Assembly: GCF_001040945.1 (NCBI RefSeq)
Contig: NZ_CP011930.1
Location: 4,273,021-4,337,020, forward strand
Direction of reading: 5' to 3'
Origin: Herbaspirillum seropedicae
GTDB lineage: Bacteria; Pseudomonadota; Gammaproteobacteria; Burkholderiales; Burkholderiaceae_D
Length of the DNA stretch: 64,000 nt
Positions 18,504 to 28,089 of the stretch are shown here, piece by piece (the first letter of the stretch is position 1; each line of letters begins with the position of its first letter). The translations under genes and the position numbers were made by a program. Under the pieces are notes generated by a model that did not search any database, had not been told where the DNA came from, and was given only the letters and a program-made list of their open reading frames with translations.

Positions 18504-19777
18504 CAGGATCCCATTTCCAGTGTGATATCCGGCGCGGCCCCGCCCTCGGCGCAGCGCAGCCAGCCAATGGTGCGGCTGGCGCCAGCGCGGAGCAGGCCGG
18601 CCTGGCCCAGGCGCAGGTAGCGCCCCTGGGCATCGTTTTCCAGCGTGTAGCCATTGATACCGTCACCGCTGCAGACGTTCCCCGCTGATGCAGCATCGCC
18701 TGCCCGGACCTTGATCCGGACACGCAAGGGCAAGGACACATCGGCGTTGCCCTCATTGTTCAGGCGGATGTCGCTGGGCGTATTGCCGCCCTGCCCGGCG
18801 ACCAGTTGCACCTGCAGCCCGGGCTTGAGGGGCTTGCCTTCCAGCACGGCGATCCAGGTCGAGAGGCTCCAGGCGCGGCGATCATCGCCGGTCGGCAGGC
18901 GGAACCAGGTGATGCCGGCCATGCCCGCTGGCGGCGAGGCCTGCAGTTGCGCCACGAAGCGCGCCATCACCTGCGGGTCGACCATCAGTTCGTTCCCCAG
19001 GCCACCGGCCAGCAGCGGGCGTTCGCTCTCCACGGCAGCGATGCGGCCCTGCGCATCCCAGCTTACCCGCGCGCCATAGGCCGGCAGCGCCACATGCCAG
19101 GGGCGGCGCGTACGCTGGGCGTACTGGTGCAGCCAGTCCTGGGCCAGACGGGCGTCGAAGAGGCCCAGGCGCGGGTCCAGCACGGCATGCACCTGCAAGG
19201 TCGATTCATCGGCCACCGCCAGCAAGGACGCCAGCTGCGGGCTGGACAGCCAGGTCGGCAAGGCGGTCACGGCCAGGTCCAGCGGGGCCACCCGCGCCTT
19301 GAGACTGCGCAGGAAGGCGATGTATTCCGGCAGGCGCGCCGTGGCGCAATCGTAGTCGATCTCCAGCGCGGCGGGCTGCAGGCCGCGCCGGCGCCAGGCC
19401 GACAGCCGTTCCAGCAGATGGTCCTGGATGGCGGCGGCGTCCAGGCGCGCCAGTTGGCCGTTGATGCGCACGGTCATCAGTAAGGGCCGGCCCGTATTGG
19501 CCAGCGCCTCGACATCCGGATCGATGTCGATCCAGCGCCCGGATGCGCCCAGTTCCGCCGCCAGCACGTGCCAGCGCGCCACATGCGCATGGGAAGCCGA
19601 CAGCGCAGTGCGCAGCGCCGGCGTCCACTGGCGCTGCCAGATGTAGGCGTCCTGGGGCAGGCGCGCTCCCGGCGCGGGAGCGCGGGAACAGGCCGCCAGC
19701 AGCAAGGCCAGCAGCATCCAGGACAAGCCCCGGCAAATGCGTCTGCAGGAGCGCTCGGGCAGGAAGGCGAAGGGCAT
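18503..19777 (-). CDS. DUF3142-family lipoprotein
   Basis: 424 aa from ATG 19777. An upstream TTG frame extension was rejected because it would place ~22 residues before the signal peptide. The N-terminus is a lipoprotein signal (SWMLLALLLAAC, Cys about residue 30). The mature part begins with DAYIWQRQWTPAL, the hallmark of DUF3142, and has a TIM-barrel-like pattern with the segment LEIDYDCAT. Families with this domain are uncharacterised, though they resemble glycoside-hydrolase-like barrels. It forms a two-gene unit with the TPR lipoprotein, with one base of overlap. Confidence 0.75.
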   Translation of the reverse strand: MPFAFLPERSCRRICRGLSWMLLALLLAACSRAPAPGARLPQDAYIWQRQWTPALRTALSASHAHVARWHVLAAELGASGRWIDIDPDVEALANTGRPLLMTVRINGQLARLDAAAIQDHLLERLSAWRRRGLQPAALEIDYDCATARLPEYIAFLRSLKARVAPLDLAVTALPTWLSSPQLASLLAVADESTLQVHAVLDPRLGLFDARLAQDWLHQYAQRTRRPWHVALPAYGARVSWDAQGRIAAVESERPLLAGGLGNELMVDPQVMARFVAQLQASPPAGMAGITWFRLPTGDDRRAWSLSTWIAVLEGKPLKPGLQVQLVAGQGGNTPSDIRLNNEGNADVSLPLRVRIKVRAGDAASAGNVCSGDGINGYTLENDAQGRYLRLGQAGLLRAGASRTIGWLRCAEGGAAPDITLEMGS

Positions 19778-19841
19778 GGTCGAAGTCGTGGTCGTGTCGG
19801 CTGTCGCCCGGAATGGGCGGCATTGTACGGACCAGGCGCGC

Positions 19842-19879
19842 AAAAAGACAAGGCCCGGCGCCTTGCGGTCACCGGGCCT
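19842..19879 (-). terminator. Rho-independent terminator of the MHS transporter gene
   Basis: On the minus strand, AGGCCCGG and CCGGGCCT (19851-19858 and 19872-19879) form an 8-bp stem followed by TGTCTTTTT. It lies 23 bases beyond the transporter stop, separating it from the downstream lipoprotein pair. Confidence 0.8.
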
Positions 19880-19901
19880 GAGCCTGCGGGAGAGGGAGCG
19901 A

Positions 19902-21212
19902 TCAGGCCCGGTAGCCCTTGCTGCTCATCGGCACGAAGGCCAGCAGCACGCCCAGGATGGACAGCCCAATCACATACAGCGCCGGACCTTGCGGGTCGGC
20001 CTTGATCCACAGCGAGATCAGCACCGGCGTGAGGCCGCCAAAGACGGCGTAGGCCATGTTGTAGGCGAAGGACAGGCCGGTAAAGCGCACCGGCGGCGGG
20101 AAGGCGCGGGTGGAGACGATGGGGGTGAGCGAAATGCTGCCCACGAACAAGCCCACCAGGGCATAGCCCCACACCAGCGACTCCGGCGAGCCAGGCAGTT
20201 GGCCATAGAACCACCAGGTGGACAGGCCCAGGCCGCCCCAGCCGATGATCATGCTGGCGCGGGTGCCGATGCGGTCGCACAGCCAGCCGATGGCCAGGCA
20301 GCCGATGGTCAGCATCAGGGTGCCGGCGCAGTTGGCCTGCATCACCAGCTTGGGCGAGAGGTGGTGCACGGTCTGCAGGTAGGACGGCGTCATCAGGATC
20401 ACCACCACCACCGCGCCGGACAGGCACCAGGTCATGCCGGCGGTCAGCACGCTGGCGGCGCGGTGCTCGCGCAGCACGGTCTTCAAGGGCAGTTCATTGG
20501 CTTCTTTGCGGCGGGCGGCCAGTTCGCGGAATACCGGCGTCTCTTCCAGGTAGCGGCGCAGGTAGACCGACACCAGGCCGAACACACCGCCCAGGATGAA
20601 GGGAATGCGCCAGGCATAGCCGGCCACCTCGGCCGGTTCGAAGGCGCTGTTGATGAAGATGCCCATCAAGGAACCCAGCAGGATGCCGCCGGTGATGCCT
20701 GCGGTCAGCGAGCCCACGCCGAAGCTGTAACGGTTGGCCGGCACGTGCTCGGCCACGAACACCCAGGCGCCCGGCATTTCACCGCCGATGGCCGCGCCCT
20801 GCAGGGTGCGCATCAACAGCAGCAGGATGGGCGCGGCCACGCCAATGCTGGCATAGGTCGGCAAGAGGCCGATCACCAGCGTAGGTACGGCCATGAGGAA
20901 GATGGAGAGCGTGAACATGCGCTTGCGTCCGATCACATCGCCATAGTGGGCAATGATGATGCCGCCCACCGGGCGCGCCAGGTAGCCGGCGGCGAAGATG
21001 CCGAAGGTCTGCAGCATGCGCAGCCATTCCGGCATGTCGGCCGGGAAGAACAGCTTGCCGACCACGGCGGCAAAGAAGACGTAGATCACGAAGTCATAGA
21101 ACTCCAGCGTGCCGCCCAGGGCCGACAGGCCCAGGGTCTTGTAGTCGGAGGACGAGAGGGGGCGATGCTGGGACTCGTTCAAGGCCCCGGTAAATTCAGC
21201 AGAAGTGGTCAT
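19902..21212 (-). CDS. MFS transporter, metabolite:H+ symporter (MHS) family
   Basis: 436 aa with about 12 membrane helices. Signatures of the MHS/sugar-porter-like subfamily are present: GTLEFYDFVIY in helix 1, GYLARPVGGIIIAHYGDVIGRKR between helices 2 and 3, and RTLQGAAIGGEMPGA in helix 4. Relatives (ProP, KgtP, ShiA, CitA) import organic acids, betaines or shikimate using the proton gradient. The substrate cannot be named from sequence, and no catabolic gene adjoins it. It has its own terminator and a ~420-base upstream gap, so is probably monocistronic. Confidence 0.88.
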   Translation of the reverse strand: MTTSAEFTGALNESQHRPLSSSDYKTLGLSALGGTLEFYDFVIYVFFAAVVGKLFFPADMPEWLRMLQTFGIFAAGYLARPVGGIIIAHYGDVIGRKRMFTLSIFLMAVPTLVIGLLPTYASIGVAAPILLLLMRTLQGAAIGGEMPGAWVFVAEHVPANRYSFGVGSLTAGITGGILLGSLMGIFINSAFEPAEVAGYAWRIPFILGGVFGLVSVYLRRYLEETPVFRELAARRKEANELPLKTVLREHRAASVLTAGMTWCLSGAVVVVILMTPSYLQTVHHLSPKLVMQANCAGTLMLTIGCLAIGWLCDRIGTRASMIIGWGGLGLSTWWFYGQLPGSPESLVWGYALVGLFVGSISLTPIVSTRAFPPPVRFTGLSFAYNMAYAVFGGLTPVLISLWIKADPQGPALYVIGLSILGVLLAFVPMSSKGYRA

Positions 21213-21635
21213 GTTGGTTCAGTCGAAGCAAGGGCAATATCCCGCCCCGCACCGGCCGGGCGCGAACGCCAAGGCGGTGCAGCGGGCCGGAGGGCCTGCC
21301 TGATCTTTTCTGGGACGGGTGATCGCGGGCGAAGCGCCGGCGAAGGACAGAATCAGCGGAAAACGTAAAGCGAAGAACTACGATTTAGCGTCGAAACCTG
21401 ACTAAATGATACCTGAAAGCGGCAGAACTTTCGCGTTGCAGCATTTCTTGCGGCGTTTGTCGCCGTGGGCAGCATGGGAAGAGCAGCGGGATCAGGCAGC
21501 CTGGCCATCGGCATTCATCGGCATTCATCGGCCGGGGCGGGTCCCGCGCCAATGCGAGCTGACGGAGGACGAAGCAAAGCCGGGCGAGCCTCTGCACTCG
21601 CCCGGTGGGCAGACCCTGTCACGAGCGCAGTGCGC
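21213..21635. other. Intergenic region: transporter promoter side and regulator terminator
   Basis: No gene seen in 423 bases. Positions 21340-21430 are relatively AT-rich and probably carry the transporter promoter (minus strand). A short direct repeat CGGCATTCAT occurs twice near 21509-21530. A hairpin CCGGGCGAG / CTCGCCCGG (21580-21605) lies beyond the stop of the regulator at 21636 and is followed on the minus strand by CTTTGCTT, a probable weak terminator. Confidence 0.5.
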
Positions 21636-22346
21636 TCAGGGTTCCAATACGATATCGACCGAGGAATTGCGCCGCAGCATCAGGAAGCCTTCGCCATAGA
21701 TGTTGCGAATCTGCATAGGCGACTCCTCCAGGGAGCGCAGTTTCTGGCGCACGCGGTAGATCAGGGCGTCGATGCGGTGGGCGTCGTATTCCTCGCCGCC
21801 GGAGCGCAGCAGGTCGAACAACTGGCCATGCGAGACCGGATAGTTGGGACTTTGCAGCAGCGCGGCCAGGGCCGTGCTTTCCTTGTCGGTGAACTGCAGG
21901 GCGGTCACACCGTTGCTGGAGAGCCGCCCGGAGCGGCGGTTGAAGGCCCACTTCTCGGACTGCGGCGAGCTCTGGTGCGGCACGGTCTTCATGCGCCGCG
22001 CCAGCGCGGTCAGGGTGGCCGAGACTTCTTCGAGCTTCACTGGCCGGGCCAGATAGTAGTCCGCGCCATCGCTCATGCAGCGGATGCGTTCTTCCATGCG
22101 CTGGGCCGCGGTGAGGACGACAATGCCCATGGACGGAAAGTGCTGCCGCAGCGACGCCAGTTCCGGCAAGAGGCTGCCGTCAGGCAAGCCGACGTCGGTC
22201 AGGAGGATATCGGGCTGGCGACCCCTGAGCACTTCGCGGGCCTGGCCCAGGGTAGCGCAGACCGAGGTCTCGTAACCCAGATCCCCCATGTGGGCGCTTA
22301 GCGAATTGCGCCAGTCGAGATCGCTTTCAACGATGAGTACTTTCAT
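21636..22346 (-). CDS. OmpR-type response regulator
   Basis: 236 aa from the ATG at 22346; an upstream in-frame ATG at 22415 gives an unlikely polar extension. The receiver has ESD in place of the usual DD pair (VLIVESDLDW), a normal acceptor Asp (LLTDVGLPDGS) and AR in place of the typical LxKP Lys (YYLARPVK). The C-terminal ~90 residues form a winged helix (LQFTDKESTALAALL, RIDALIYRVRQKL, IRNIYGEGFLML). The Lys loss suggests altered phosphorylation dynamics. It lies downstream of two single-domain receivers and the KaiC-like gene on the same strand, without a kinase partner. Confidence 0.85.
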   Translation of the reverse strand: MKVLIVESDLDWRNSLSAHMGDLGYETSVCATLGQAREVLRGRQPDILLTDVGLPDGSLLPELASLRQHFPSMGIVVLTAAQRMEERIRCMSDGADYYLARPVKLEEVSATLTALARRMKTVPHQSSPQSEKWAFNRRSGRLSSNGVTALQFTDKESTALAALLQSPNYPVSHGQLFDLLRSGGEEYDAHRIDALIYRVRQKLRSLEESPMQIRNIYGEGFLMLRRNSSVDIVLEP

Positions 22347-22539
22347 GACTGTAGTGTTCCGGACGGAGCTGTTCTTATGATTGCCGGAGCATCCCCCGTA
22401 CTGTTGTACGTGCATCCGGGTCAGCTTGCTGACACGGAGATGCTTTCCATAATCACAACGTTATACAGAAAATATCTGCGCATAAAATCATAAAACCTCG
22501 CAGACCCCTTACAACTGAAACCTGCGCCTGCAGCGGCTT

Positions 22540-22908
22540 TCAGCGCAGCAACTGGGTCACCGTGGTCAACAGGTGATCCACGGAACAGGGCTTGAGCAGA
22601 AAGGCCGAGATTTCCGGCACGCGGGCGTTCGCCGCGGGCAAGTTGGCGCTGATCAACGCCACCGGGATATGGCCAAAGCGCTCATCGGATTTGATGTAGC
22701 GCGCCAGCTCCATGCCATCCATGCGCGGCATGCGCAGGTCGGTCAAGACCAGCGAAGGCGCTTGCGACTGCATCAGGGCGATGGCCTCCACGCCATCACT
22801 GGCGGCCATGACCGAGAGGCCTTTGTGCGCCAGGATCTCGCACAACAAGTCGCGCGAATCTGGGTGGTCTTCCACCACCAGCACGGTTTTCTGTTTGCTT
22901 CTGGACAT
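22540..22908 (-). CDS. Single-domain response regulator (CheY-like)
   Basis: 122 aa from ATG 22908, which has a strong purine-rich ribosome site (GGAGGGGGAAGAAG) directly upstream. A longer in-frame extension to 23073 was rejected. The receiver is complete: VVEDH acidic residues, acceptor Asp in VLTDLRMPRMDG, Ser in ISAN, Lys in LLKPCS. No output domain. Probably a phosphate shuttle or partner-binding switch in the local KaiC/regulator group; 210 bases separate it from the next receiver. Confidence 0.88.
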   Translation of the reverse strand: MSRSKQKTVLVVEDHPDSRDLLCEILAHKGLSVMAASDGVEAIALMQSQAPSLVLTDLRMPRMDGMELARYIKSDERFGHIPVALISANLPAANARVPEISAFLLKPCSVDHLLTTVTQLLR

Positions 22909-23118
22909 CTTCTTCCCCCTCCCGCACGTTGTACTGGGCTCAGCGCTGGCCTGACAGACCAGGTGACTTCTTGTGAAGGATAGTGATGGTTGGCGACCAA
23001 TCGCGGTATCAGGAAATTCCTGACGAGACTGACAACATTGCCCGTCCCCAACAATCTGGGGTCGCACGGCCAAGGGAGGCGCGACAGAGGAGGAAGAAAG
23101 GAAAATACGGAAAGGGAA

Positions 23119-23514
23119 TCAGGGACGGCCAGGCAGCAGCCGCCCGATCTCCTCGAGCAGGCGATCGAAGAACACCGGCTTGCGCAGGAACAGGTTGTGA
23201 CTGGATTGCGACAGATCGTGGCGCTCCGGCGCGCCGCTGCACAGGATCACCGGCAACTGCGCCCCGCCCGGCAGGCGGCGCAGCGCTGCACACAGCTCCA
23301 GCCCGTTCATCACCGGCATCATGCAGTCGGAAATGACCAGGTCGGGCCAGTGCTGCCGGGCCTTGTCCAGCGCATCGGCGCCGTGGCAGGCAGTGATGAC
23401 GCGATAGCCGTGCAGCTCCAGCAGCATGGAATAGGTGTCGGTGATGTCGACCTCGTCATCGACGATCAACAACAGCGGCAAGGCCGCCTGCGGGAGCGCT
23501 GACGCAGTGGACAT
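23119..23514 (-). CDS. Single-domain response regulator adjoining the KaiC-like gene
   Basis: 131 aa. Complete receiver motifs: IVDDEVD acidic pair, acceptor Asp in VISDCMMPVMNG, Ser/Gly in LCSGAP and Lys in FLRKPV. It starts two bases after the stop of the KaiC-like gene, so the two are almost certainly co-transcribed and probably act together. No output domain. Whether it takes phosphate from a histidine kinase or docks on the KaiC-like ATPase is unknown. Confidence 0.9.
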   Translation of the reverse strand: MSTASALPQAALPLLLIVDDEVDITDTYSMLLELHGYRVITACHGADALDKARQHWPDLVISDCMMPVMNGLELCAALRRLPGGAQLPVILCSGAPERHDLSQSSHNLFLRKPVFFDRLLEEIGRLLPGRP

Positions 23515-23516
23515 GG

Positions 23517-24989
23517 TCAGCGTCCATCCACCAGAGGGGTACTGGCGGGCGACACCAGGCCATCGATCTCGATGCCGGCGTCGGAGATGTTCATCAGGCG
23601 GGCAGCGCCGTCATAGCCATTCTCGCGCAGTTTCATCACGGCAATCTGGCGGCGGTTGACGTCGTCCTTGACCACGTATTCCAGCAGCATCATGTTTTCA
23701 TAGAGCTGCGAAGAACTGGGATCGACCTGCGGGCGAGACTCGCGGAAGTAAGGCAACTGCTCGGTGATGAAGGTGGTCACCCCGCGCGCGCGCAGTTCAT
23801 TGGTCAGCGCCACCAGGAAGGGACGCATGCGCTGCGGCTGCACTACGATGCTGCGCAGGCCATCGACACCGTCGATGAGCAGGCGGGTCACGCCGCGCCG
23901 GGCGATGTCGTCCAGCATGCGCTTGGCCAGGTCGTCGCAGAGCATTTCCAGCGGCAGTTGCCACATCACCTGCAGGGCCCCGCTGTCGATATGGGCGTCG
24001 AGCTGCATGCCCGCCTTGCGCGCCTTGGCCAGCAGGCGTTCGGGCGATTCATAGAAGCCCAGGATCAGGCATTGCTGGCCATCCTTCAAGCCCTGCTCGA
24101 TGAAATGCAGGCCCATCAGGGTCTTGCCCACGCCGGGGCTGCCCAACAGGCAGGTCAGCGAACCGCTGACCACACCGCCGCCGATGCACTTGTCCCAGGA
24201 CGGGATGCCCACGCTGACATAGCGATCGGAAGTGCCCGGCACCTTGCCGGCGCGGGTGGCGGTGGCCTCGAAGCGGGGGAAGATCTCGACCCCGCTCTGG
24301 TTGATCTCGAAGACATGCTTGCCCAGCAAATGGTTGGCCCCACGCAGCTTGAAGACCTTGATCTCGCGCACCAGCTGCATGCCGGACTCGTACTGGCTCA
24401 GTTCGATGACGCCATCGACCAGGGTGTTCTCGGACTCGGGCAGGTTGCCTTCCACGGGCGAGAGCAGCAGCGTGGTGCAATTCATGGTGAAGACCAGGGC
24501 ATTCAGCGAATGCATGAATTCGGACAGGTTCAGGTCCGAAGGCCCGGAATCGCGCACCGAGCGGAAGCCATCGATGATCAGCATGGCCGGACGGTGCCGG
24601 CTCAGTTCGGCGCTGATCATGCGCAGCAGACCGCGCAGCCCCTCGCTGGCCAGCGCGGCATAGCCGCTCAACATCTGCATGCGGTCGCCGACCAGGCTTT
24701 CGTCGAAGAAGTCGAAATTGCTCACATGATTGAGCATCTTGGCATGCGACTCGGCGATGAGCGTGAGCAGCATCACCTGGTTGCCGCCGCGCGCCTGCGC
24801 CCAGCCGATCTGGGAGGCCAGCGTGGTCTTGCCGCTGCCGGCCAGGCCCTGGATCAGATAGAGGCTGCCGGCCGGCAAGCCGCCGCCGAGGATCTCATCG
24901 AACCCGGCGATGCCCGTGCTGAGCAGGGAAATGCGGCTGGGCCGCCCACCCGTCGGGGCTGGCGGAAGGGACTGCGGTTGCTCGTTCAT
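23517..24989 (-). CDS. KaiC-like double-domain ATPase
   Basis: 490 aa with two RecA-like KaiC domains. Walker A motifs are GLAGSGKTT (48-56) and GSPGVGKT (283-290); the CI-type KLRG (214-217) and CII-type GFYESPERL (311-319) motifs are present. At the place of the cyanobacterial KaiC phosphosites (Ser-Thr pair before the LLQYV strand) the sequence has SSSQ then LLEYV (425-439), so a Ser is available but the Thr aligns with Gln. No KaiA or KaiB is nearby. Proteobacterial KaiC homologues are linked to stress or signalling. The immediate receiver neighbour supports a signalling role. Confidence 0.88.
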   Translation of the reverse strand: MNEQPQSLPPAPTGGRPSRISLLSTGIAGFDEILGGGLPAGSLYLIQGLAGSGKTTLASQIGWAQARGGNQVMLLTLIAESHAKMLNHVSNFDFFDESLVGDRMQMLSGYAALASEGLRGLLRMISAELSRHRPAMLIIDGFRSVRDSGPSDLNLSEFMHSLNALVFTMNCTTLLLSPVEGNLPESENTLVDGVIELSQYESGMQLVREIKVFKLRGANHLLGKHVFEINQSGVEIFPRFEATATRAGKVPGTSDRYVSVGIPSWDKCIGGGVVSGSLTCLLGSPGVGKTLMGLHFIEQGLKDGQQCLILGFYESPERLLAKARKAGMQLDAHIDSGALQVMWQLPLEMLCDDLAKRMLDDIARRGVTRLLIDGVDGLRSIVVQPQRMRPFLVALTNELRARGVTTFITEQLPYFRESRPQVDPSSSQLYENMMLLEYVVKDDVNRRQIAVMKLRENGYDGAARLMNISDAGIEIDGLVSPASTPLVDGR

Positions 24990-25154
24990 GTGGATGAATG
25001 CCTGGTCTCGTAGTGGCGAAGGAGGTGACTTTTCATGTGATTATACGTTCGCGCCTGTGATGACTATGGTTGTCATACAGACCGAAAGTTGCATACCCGC
25101 GCCAAACAAACTTCCTGACATCGCCCAAGTCGGCGCCGGAGGGCGTCGATATGC

Positions 25155-25613
25155 ATGGCAATCTCATCAATGGGCGACGCCGCCATGCATATTCCTTCCC
25201 TACCTCCCTCCCCCATCCCGGCCGCCGGCAAGGACGGCGCTGCGCCCCTGGCCGCAGACGCGGCAGGTGCGCCGGCCCCGACCGCCTCCAGCATCGTGAC
25301 CCTGTCGGAACAGGCGCGCCAGCAAAGCGATCAGCACCTGCAGCAAAGCGTGCTGGCGGCCCTGCCTGATGGACAGGAGCAGGCCGCGCTCATGCAGGTG
25401 CAAATGCAGGCCAGCCTGCGCAAGCAGTTGGACAAGCTGCTCAAGCGCACGGCACTGCTGGAAATGGATGTCTTTAGCGAATTGCGCGAAAAGCTGCGCG
25501 CGCAGCTGCTGCAAAAGCCGGTCTTGCCGCCCACACAACGGCAGGCCGCCGACGAGCAGTTCCTGCAACGCCAGCGCGACCACCTGCCGCCGACGGCGCC
25601 AGGCACAGACTGA
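25155..25613 (+). CDS. Hypothetical protein, helical
   Basis: 152 aa from ATG 25155; starts at 25170 or 25185 are also possible. A GGAGGG at 25138-25143 fits poorly with each start, so the N-terminus is uncertain. The first ~45 residues are Ala/Pro-rich and low complexity. Residues 45-125 are strongly helical and amphipathic (VTLSEQARQQSDQHLQQ, ASLRKQLDKLLKRTALLEM, ELREKLRAQLL). No family recognised. The gene diverges from the KaiC-like gene and converges on a chemoreceptor 10 bases away. Confidence 0.5.
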   Translation: MAISSMGDAAMHIPSLPPSPIPAAGKDGAAPLAADAAGAPAPTASSIVTLSEQARQQSDQHLQQSVLAALPDGQEQAALMQVQMQASLRKQLDKLLKRTALLEMDVFSELREKLRAQLLQKPVLPPTQRQAADEQFLQRQRDHLPPTAPGTD

Positions 25614-25623
25614 GCCTGCCGAC

Positions 25624-27177
25624 TCAGCGCAGCTTGAATACGCTGACCGTGGCGGCCAGGCGGGAGGCCTGTTCCTGCATCGATTGCGCGGCCGCGGCGG
25701 CCTCTTCGACCAGGGCGGCGTTCTGCTGGGTGACTTCGTCCATCTGCGTGACGGCGCGATTGATTTCGTCGATGCCCACACTCTGCTCGGTGCTGGCCGC
25801 CGAGATCTCGGAGACCACGTCGGTGACCCGCTTGACGCTCTCCACCACCTCCGACATGGTGGACCCGGCCTGACGCACCAGCGATGTGCCGGCGCCGACC
25901 TTGCTGACCGAATCGTCGATGAGCTGCTTGATTTCCTTGGCGGCCGAGGCCGACCGCTGCGCCAGCGAACGCACTTCCGAGGCCACCACCGCAAAGCCGC
26001 GTCCCTGTTCACCCGCGCGGGCCGCTTCCACCGCCGCATTCAGGGCCAGGATATTGGTCTGGAAGGCAATGCCATCGATGACGCTGATGATTTCCACGAT
26101 GCGATTGGAGGCCTCGTTGATGGCTTCCATGGTTTCCACCACCTGCCCCACCACGCCGCCGCCGCGCGCGGCCACGCCTGAGGCCGCCATGGCCAGCTGG
26201 TTGGCCTGGCGGGCATTGTCGGTGTTCTGCTTGACGGTGGAGGTCAGTTCTTCCAGCGCCGAGGCGGTTTCTTCCAGGGCCGTGGCCTGCTGCTCGGTGC
26301 GGCGCGAGAGATCGAGGTTGCCGGTGGCGATCTCGGTAGAAGCCGTGGCGATGCTGTCGGTGCCGCTGCGCACCTGGCCTACCACCTTGCGCAGGCCTTC
26401 GTTCATGGTGTCCAGGGCCTGCATCAGCTGGCCGGTCTCATCCTTGCTCTGGACCTGGATCTGCGCGCCCAGGTCGCCCTCGGCCACGCGTCGGGCGATG
26501 TCCACGGCGTCCTGCAAGGGACGGGCGATGATGCGGGCCACGTACAGCGCCAGGCCCATGCCGATGGCCAGCGCCGCCGCCAGCAGCACCAGCACGCCTA
26601 CGCGCGACTTGCTGAAGGTGTCGTCGGCATCAGCGGTGGCGGCATTGCCGCCGTCCTGGTTGATCTTGATGAGCTTTTCCAGGTCGCCCAGGATCTGTGG
26701 ATAGAGCTTGTTGGAATACCCCAGGAAGAGATCGCGCCCCTGGGGATTGTCGCGCGCCAGGAAGGCCGCCACGATCTTCTTGTGCTCCGCCAGGAACTCG
26801 CCGATCTGGCCCGCGACCTTGGTATAGAGCTCGCGCTCGGGGACGTTGTCCAGGCTGGCTTCGTAATCCTTCATGGTCTTGTCCAGGCCAGTGAGGATGG
26901 CCTGGCTGCGCGAGACCAGGCCATTCATGGCCTCGACATCGCCGTCATAGATGGCCAGTTGCGATTCGGTGCCGCGCAGGCGCACGAAATACAGCTTGAG
27001 GTCGCCCAGCTTCTTCTGCGCCGGCATCCAGTCGGTGGAGATCTCCGAGGAGGCGTTCTTCACCTTGGCCAACTGGGAGATGGAGAAGATCCCCAGGATC
27101 GCCATCAATACCAGCACAGCCAGAAACGCCAACTGCAACTTCCTGGCTATCTTCAGATTCTTGAACCATCCCATCAT
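25624..27177 (-). CDS. Methyl-accepting chemotaxis protein (4HB sensor)
   Basis: 517 aa from ATG 27177, with AGGGGGG five bases upstream; a longer frame to 27255 was rejected. Two membrane helices (about 15-35 and 190-212) bracket a periplasmic four-helix-bundle domain ([26 protein letters not shown] is characteristic, given here only as a region of about residues 50-75). A HAMP domain follows, then the long coiled-coil signalling domain with the hairpin tip around [20 protein letters not shown]. The C-terminus ends VFKLR with no CheR-tethering pentapeptide. Ligand unknown. Confidence 0.9.
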   Translation of the reverse strand: MMGWFKNLKIARKLQLAFLAVLVLMAILGIFSISQLAKVKNASSEISTDWMPAQKKLGDLKLYFVRLRGTESQLAIYDGDVEAMNGLVSRSQAILTGLDKTMKDYEASLDNVPERELYTKVAGQIGEFLAEHKKIVAAFLARDNPQGRDLFLGYSNKLYPQILGDLEKLIKINQDGGNAATADADDTFSKSRVGVLVLLAAALAIGMGLALYVARIIARPLQDAVDIARRVAEGDLGAQIQVQSKDETGQLMQALDTMNEGLRKVVGQVRSGTDSIATASTEIATGNLDLSRRTEQQATALEETASALEELTSTVKQNTDNARQANQLAMAASGVAARGGGVVGQVVETMEAINEASNRIVEIISVIDGIAFQTNILALNAAVEAARAGEQGRGFAVVASEVRSLAQRSASAAKEIKQLIDDSVSKVGAGTSLVRQAGSTMSEVVESVKRVTDVVSEISAASTEQSVGIDEINRAVTQMDEVTQQNAALVEEAAAAAQSMQEQASRLAATVSVFKLR

Positions 27178-27532
27178 TGCTGCCCCCCTGATTGAAAGAC
27201 CCGCTTGTCCCCGCTGCTGCATCGGCAGCGAGTCGACATGAGGTTCGGGCAACATTATCCCCAGCGTCTTTTGCGTTCAATCGCCGGAAGAGAGGGCCAA
27301 TTACGTAGCAGACCAGCCATGCCGCAGCAGGCATGGACGAAACGGCAAGCGCAGCCATTGCGCAGATGCCGTTCTGCAACAGCGCCTGAAAGTTCAGGCA
27401 AACCCTGTTAGGATGCGCACCGTTCCAGGCTTTTGCCGCCCCTTTCTCCCGACCACAAGACGCATCGTCTTGGCTACGGCAGGCCCCTCACGCCAGGCTG
27501 ACTTCCGCGCCAAGCACATGCAGGACTCGCCA

Positions 27533-28063
27533 ATGAAACGACTCTCCAACAACGTGACGATGTCGCGACGCAGCCTGATGCTGACCGGCGTCAGCATCCT
27601 GGGCAGCTATGTCGCGCTCTCCAGCCTGCCCTCCTGGGCCATCCCTGCGGCCGACAGCCCGCAGCTGGCGCCCTTCATGCGCCTGTCCGGACTGCTGGTC
27701 AATCACCGCCTCAATCCCGCCATCGGCGCGCGCATGCTGGAAGTGGCGGCGCGCGAGCACGCCGGCCTGGACGCACTGATGAGCACCCTGCTGGCCCTGG
27801 CCCAGAGCAAGCAGGCGCGCAAGGTCGAGGACTTCTATGCCGACATCCCGGCCGGCCCGCAACAGGCGCTGGCCCAGTGGATCATCTTCGCCTGGTACAC
27901 CGGCTGTTCCTCGGCCAAGCGCGACGCCGCCGTCTTTACCTATGAAGAAGCGCTGACCTACCAGACCACGCTGGACGTGGTGGCCATTCCCTCCTATGGC
28001 CTCAGCGGTCCCAACCGCTGGTCCCAGCGCACCGTGCCGCTGGCTGACATGCCGCGCTTCTGA
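27533..28063 (+). CDS. Membrane-bound FAD sugar/polyol dehydrogenase, small subunit
   Basis: 176 aa from ATG 27533. The N-terminus has a Tat-like signal (SRRSLMLTG followed by a hydrophobic stretch to about residue 37 and SWAIPA). The mature part matches the sorbitol dehydrogenase small-subunit family (FMRLSGLLVNHRLNPAIG, WIIFAWYTGCSS, YEEALTYQTT). In such complexes this subunit is needed for export and folding of the FAD subunit, which hitch-hikes through Tat. It is the first gene of the run small-large-cytochrome c, with 26 bases to the next gene. Confidence 0.85.
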   Translation: MKRLSNNVTMSRRSLMLTGVSILGSYVALSSLPSWAIPAADSPQLAPFMRLSGLLVNHRLNPAIGARMLEVAAREHAGLDALMSTLLALAQSKQARKVEDFYADIPAGPQQALAQWIIFAWYTGCSSAKRDAAVFTYEEALTYQTTLDVVAIPSYGLSGPNRWSQRTVPLADMPRF

Positions 28064-28089
28064 ACCCTGCAACCTGGAAGAATCATCGT

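Noticed and set aside
21465..22301. Long frame opposite the OmpR-type regulator
   Set aside because: It mirrors the regulator gene; GC-rich coding DNA commonly leaves an open antisense frame. No domain recognised. The same applies to long antisense frames over kdpA, kdpB, kdpD, the hybrid kinase and the GGDEF gene.
25151..25369. Alternative small gene starting at ATG 25151
   Set aside because: It has the better-spaced GGAGGG, but its frame gives Arg/Pro/Gly-rich nonsense across the region where the 152-residue frame encodes amphipathic helices.
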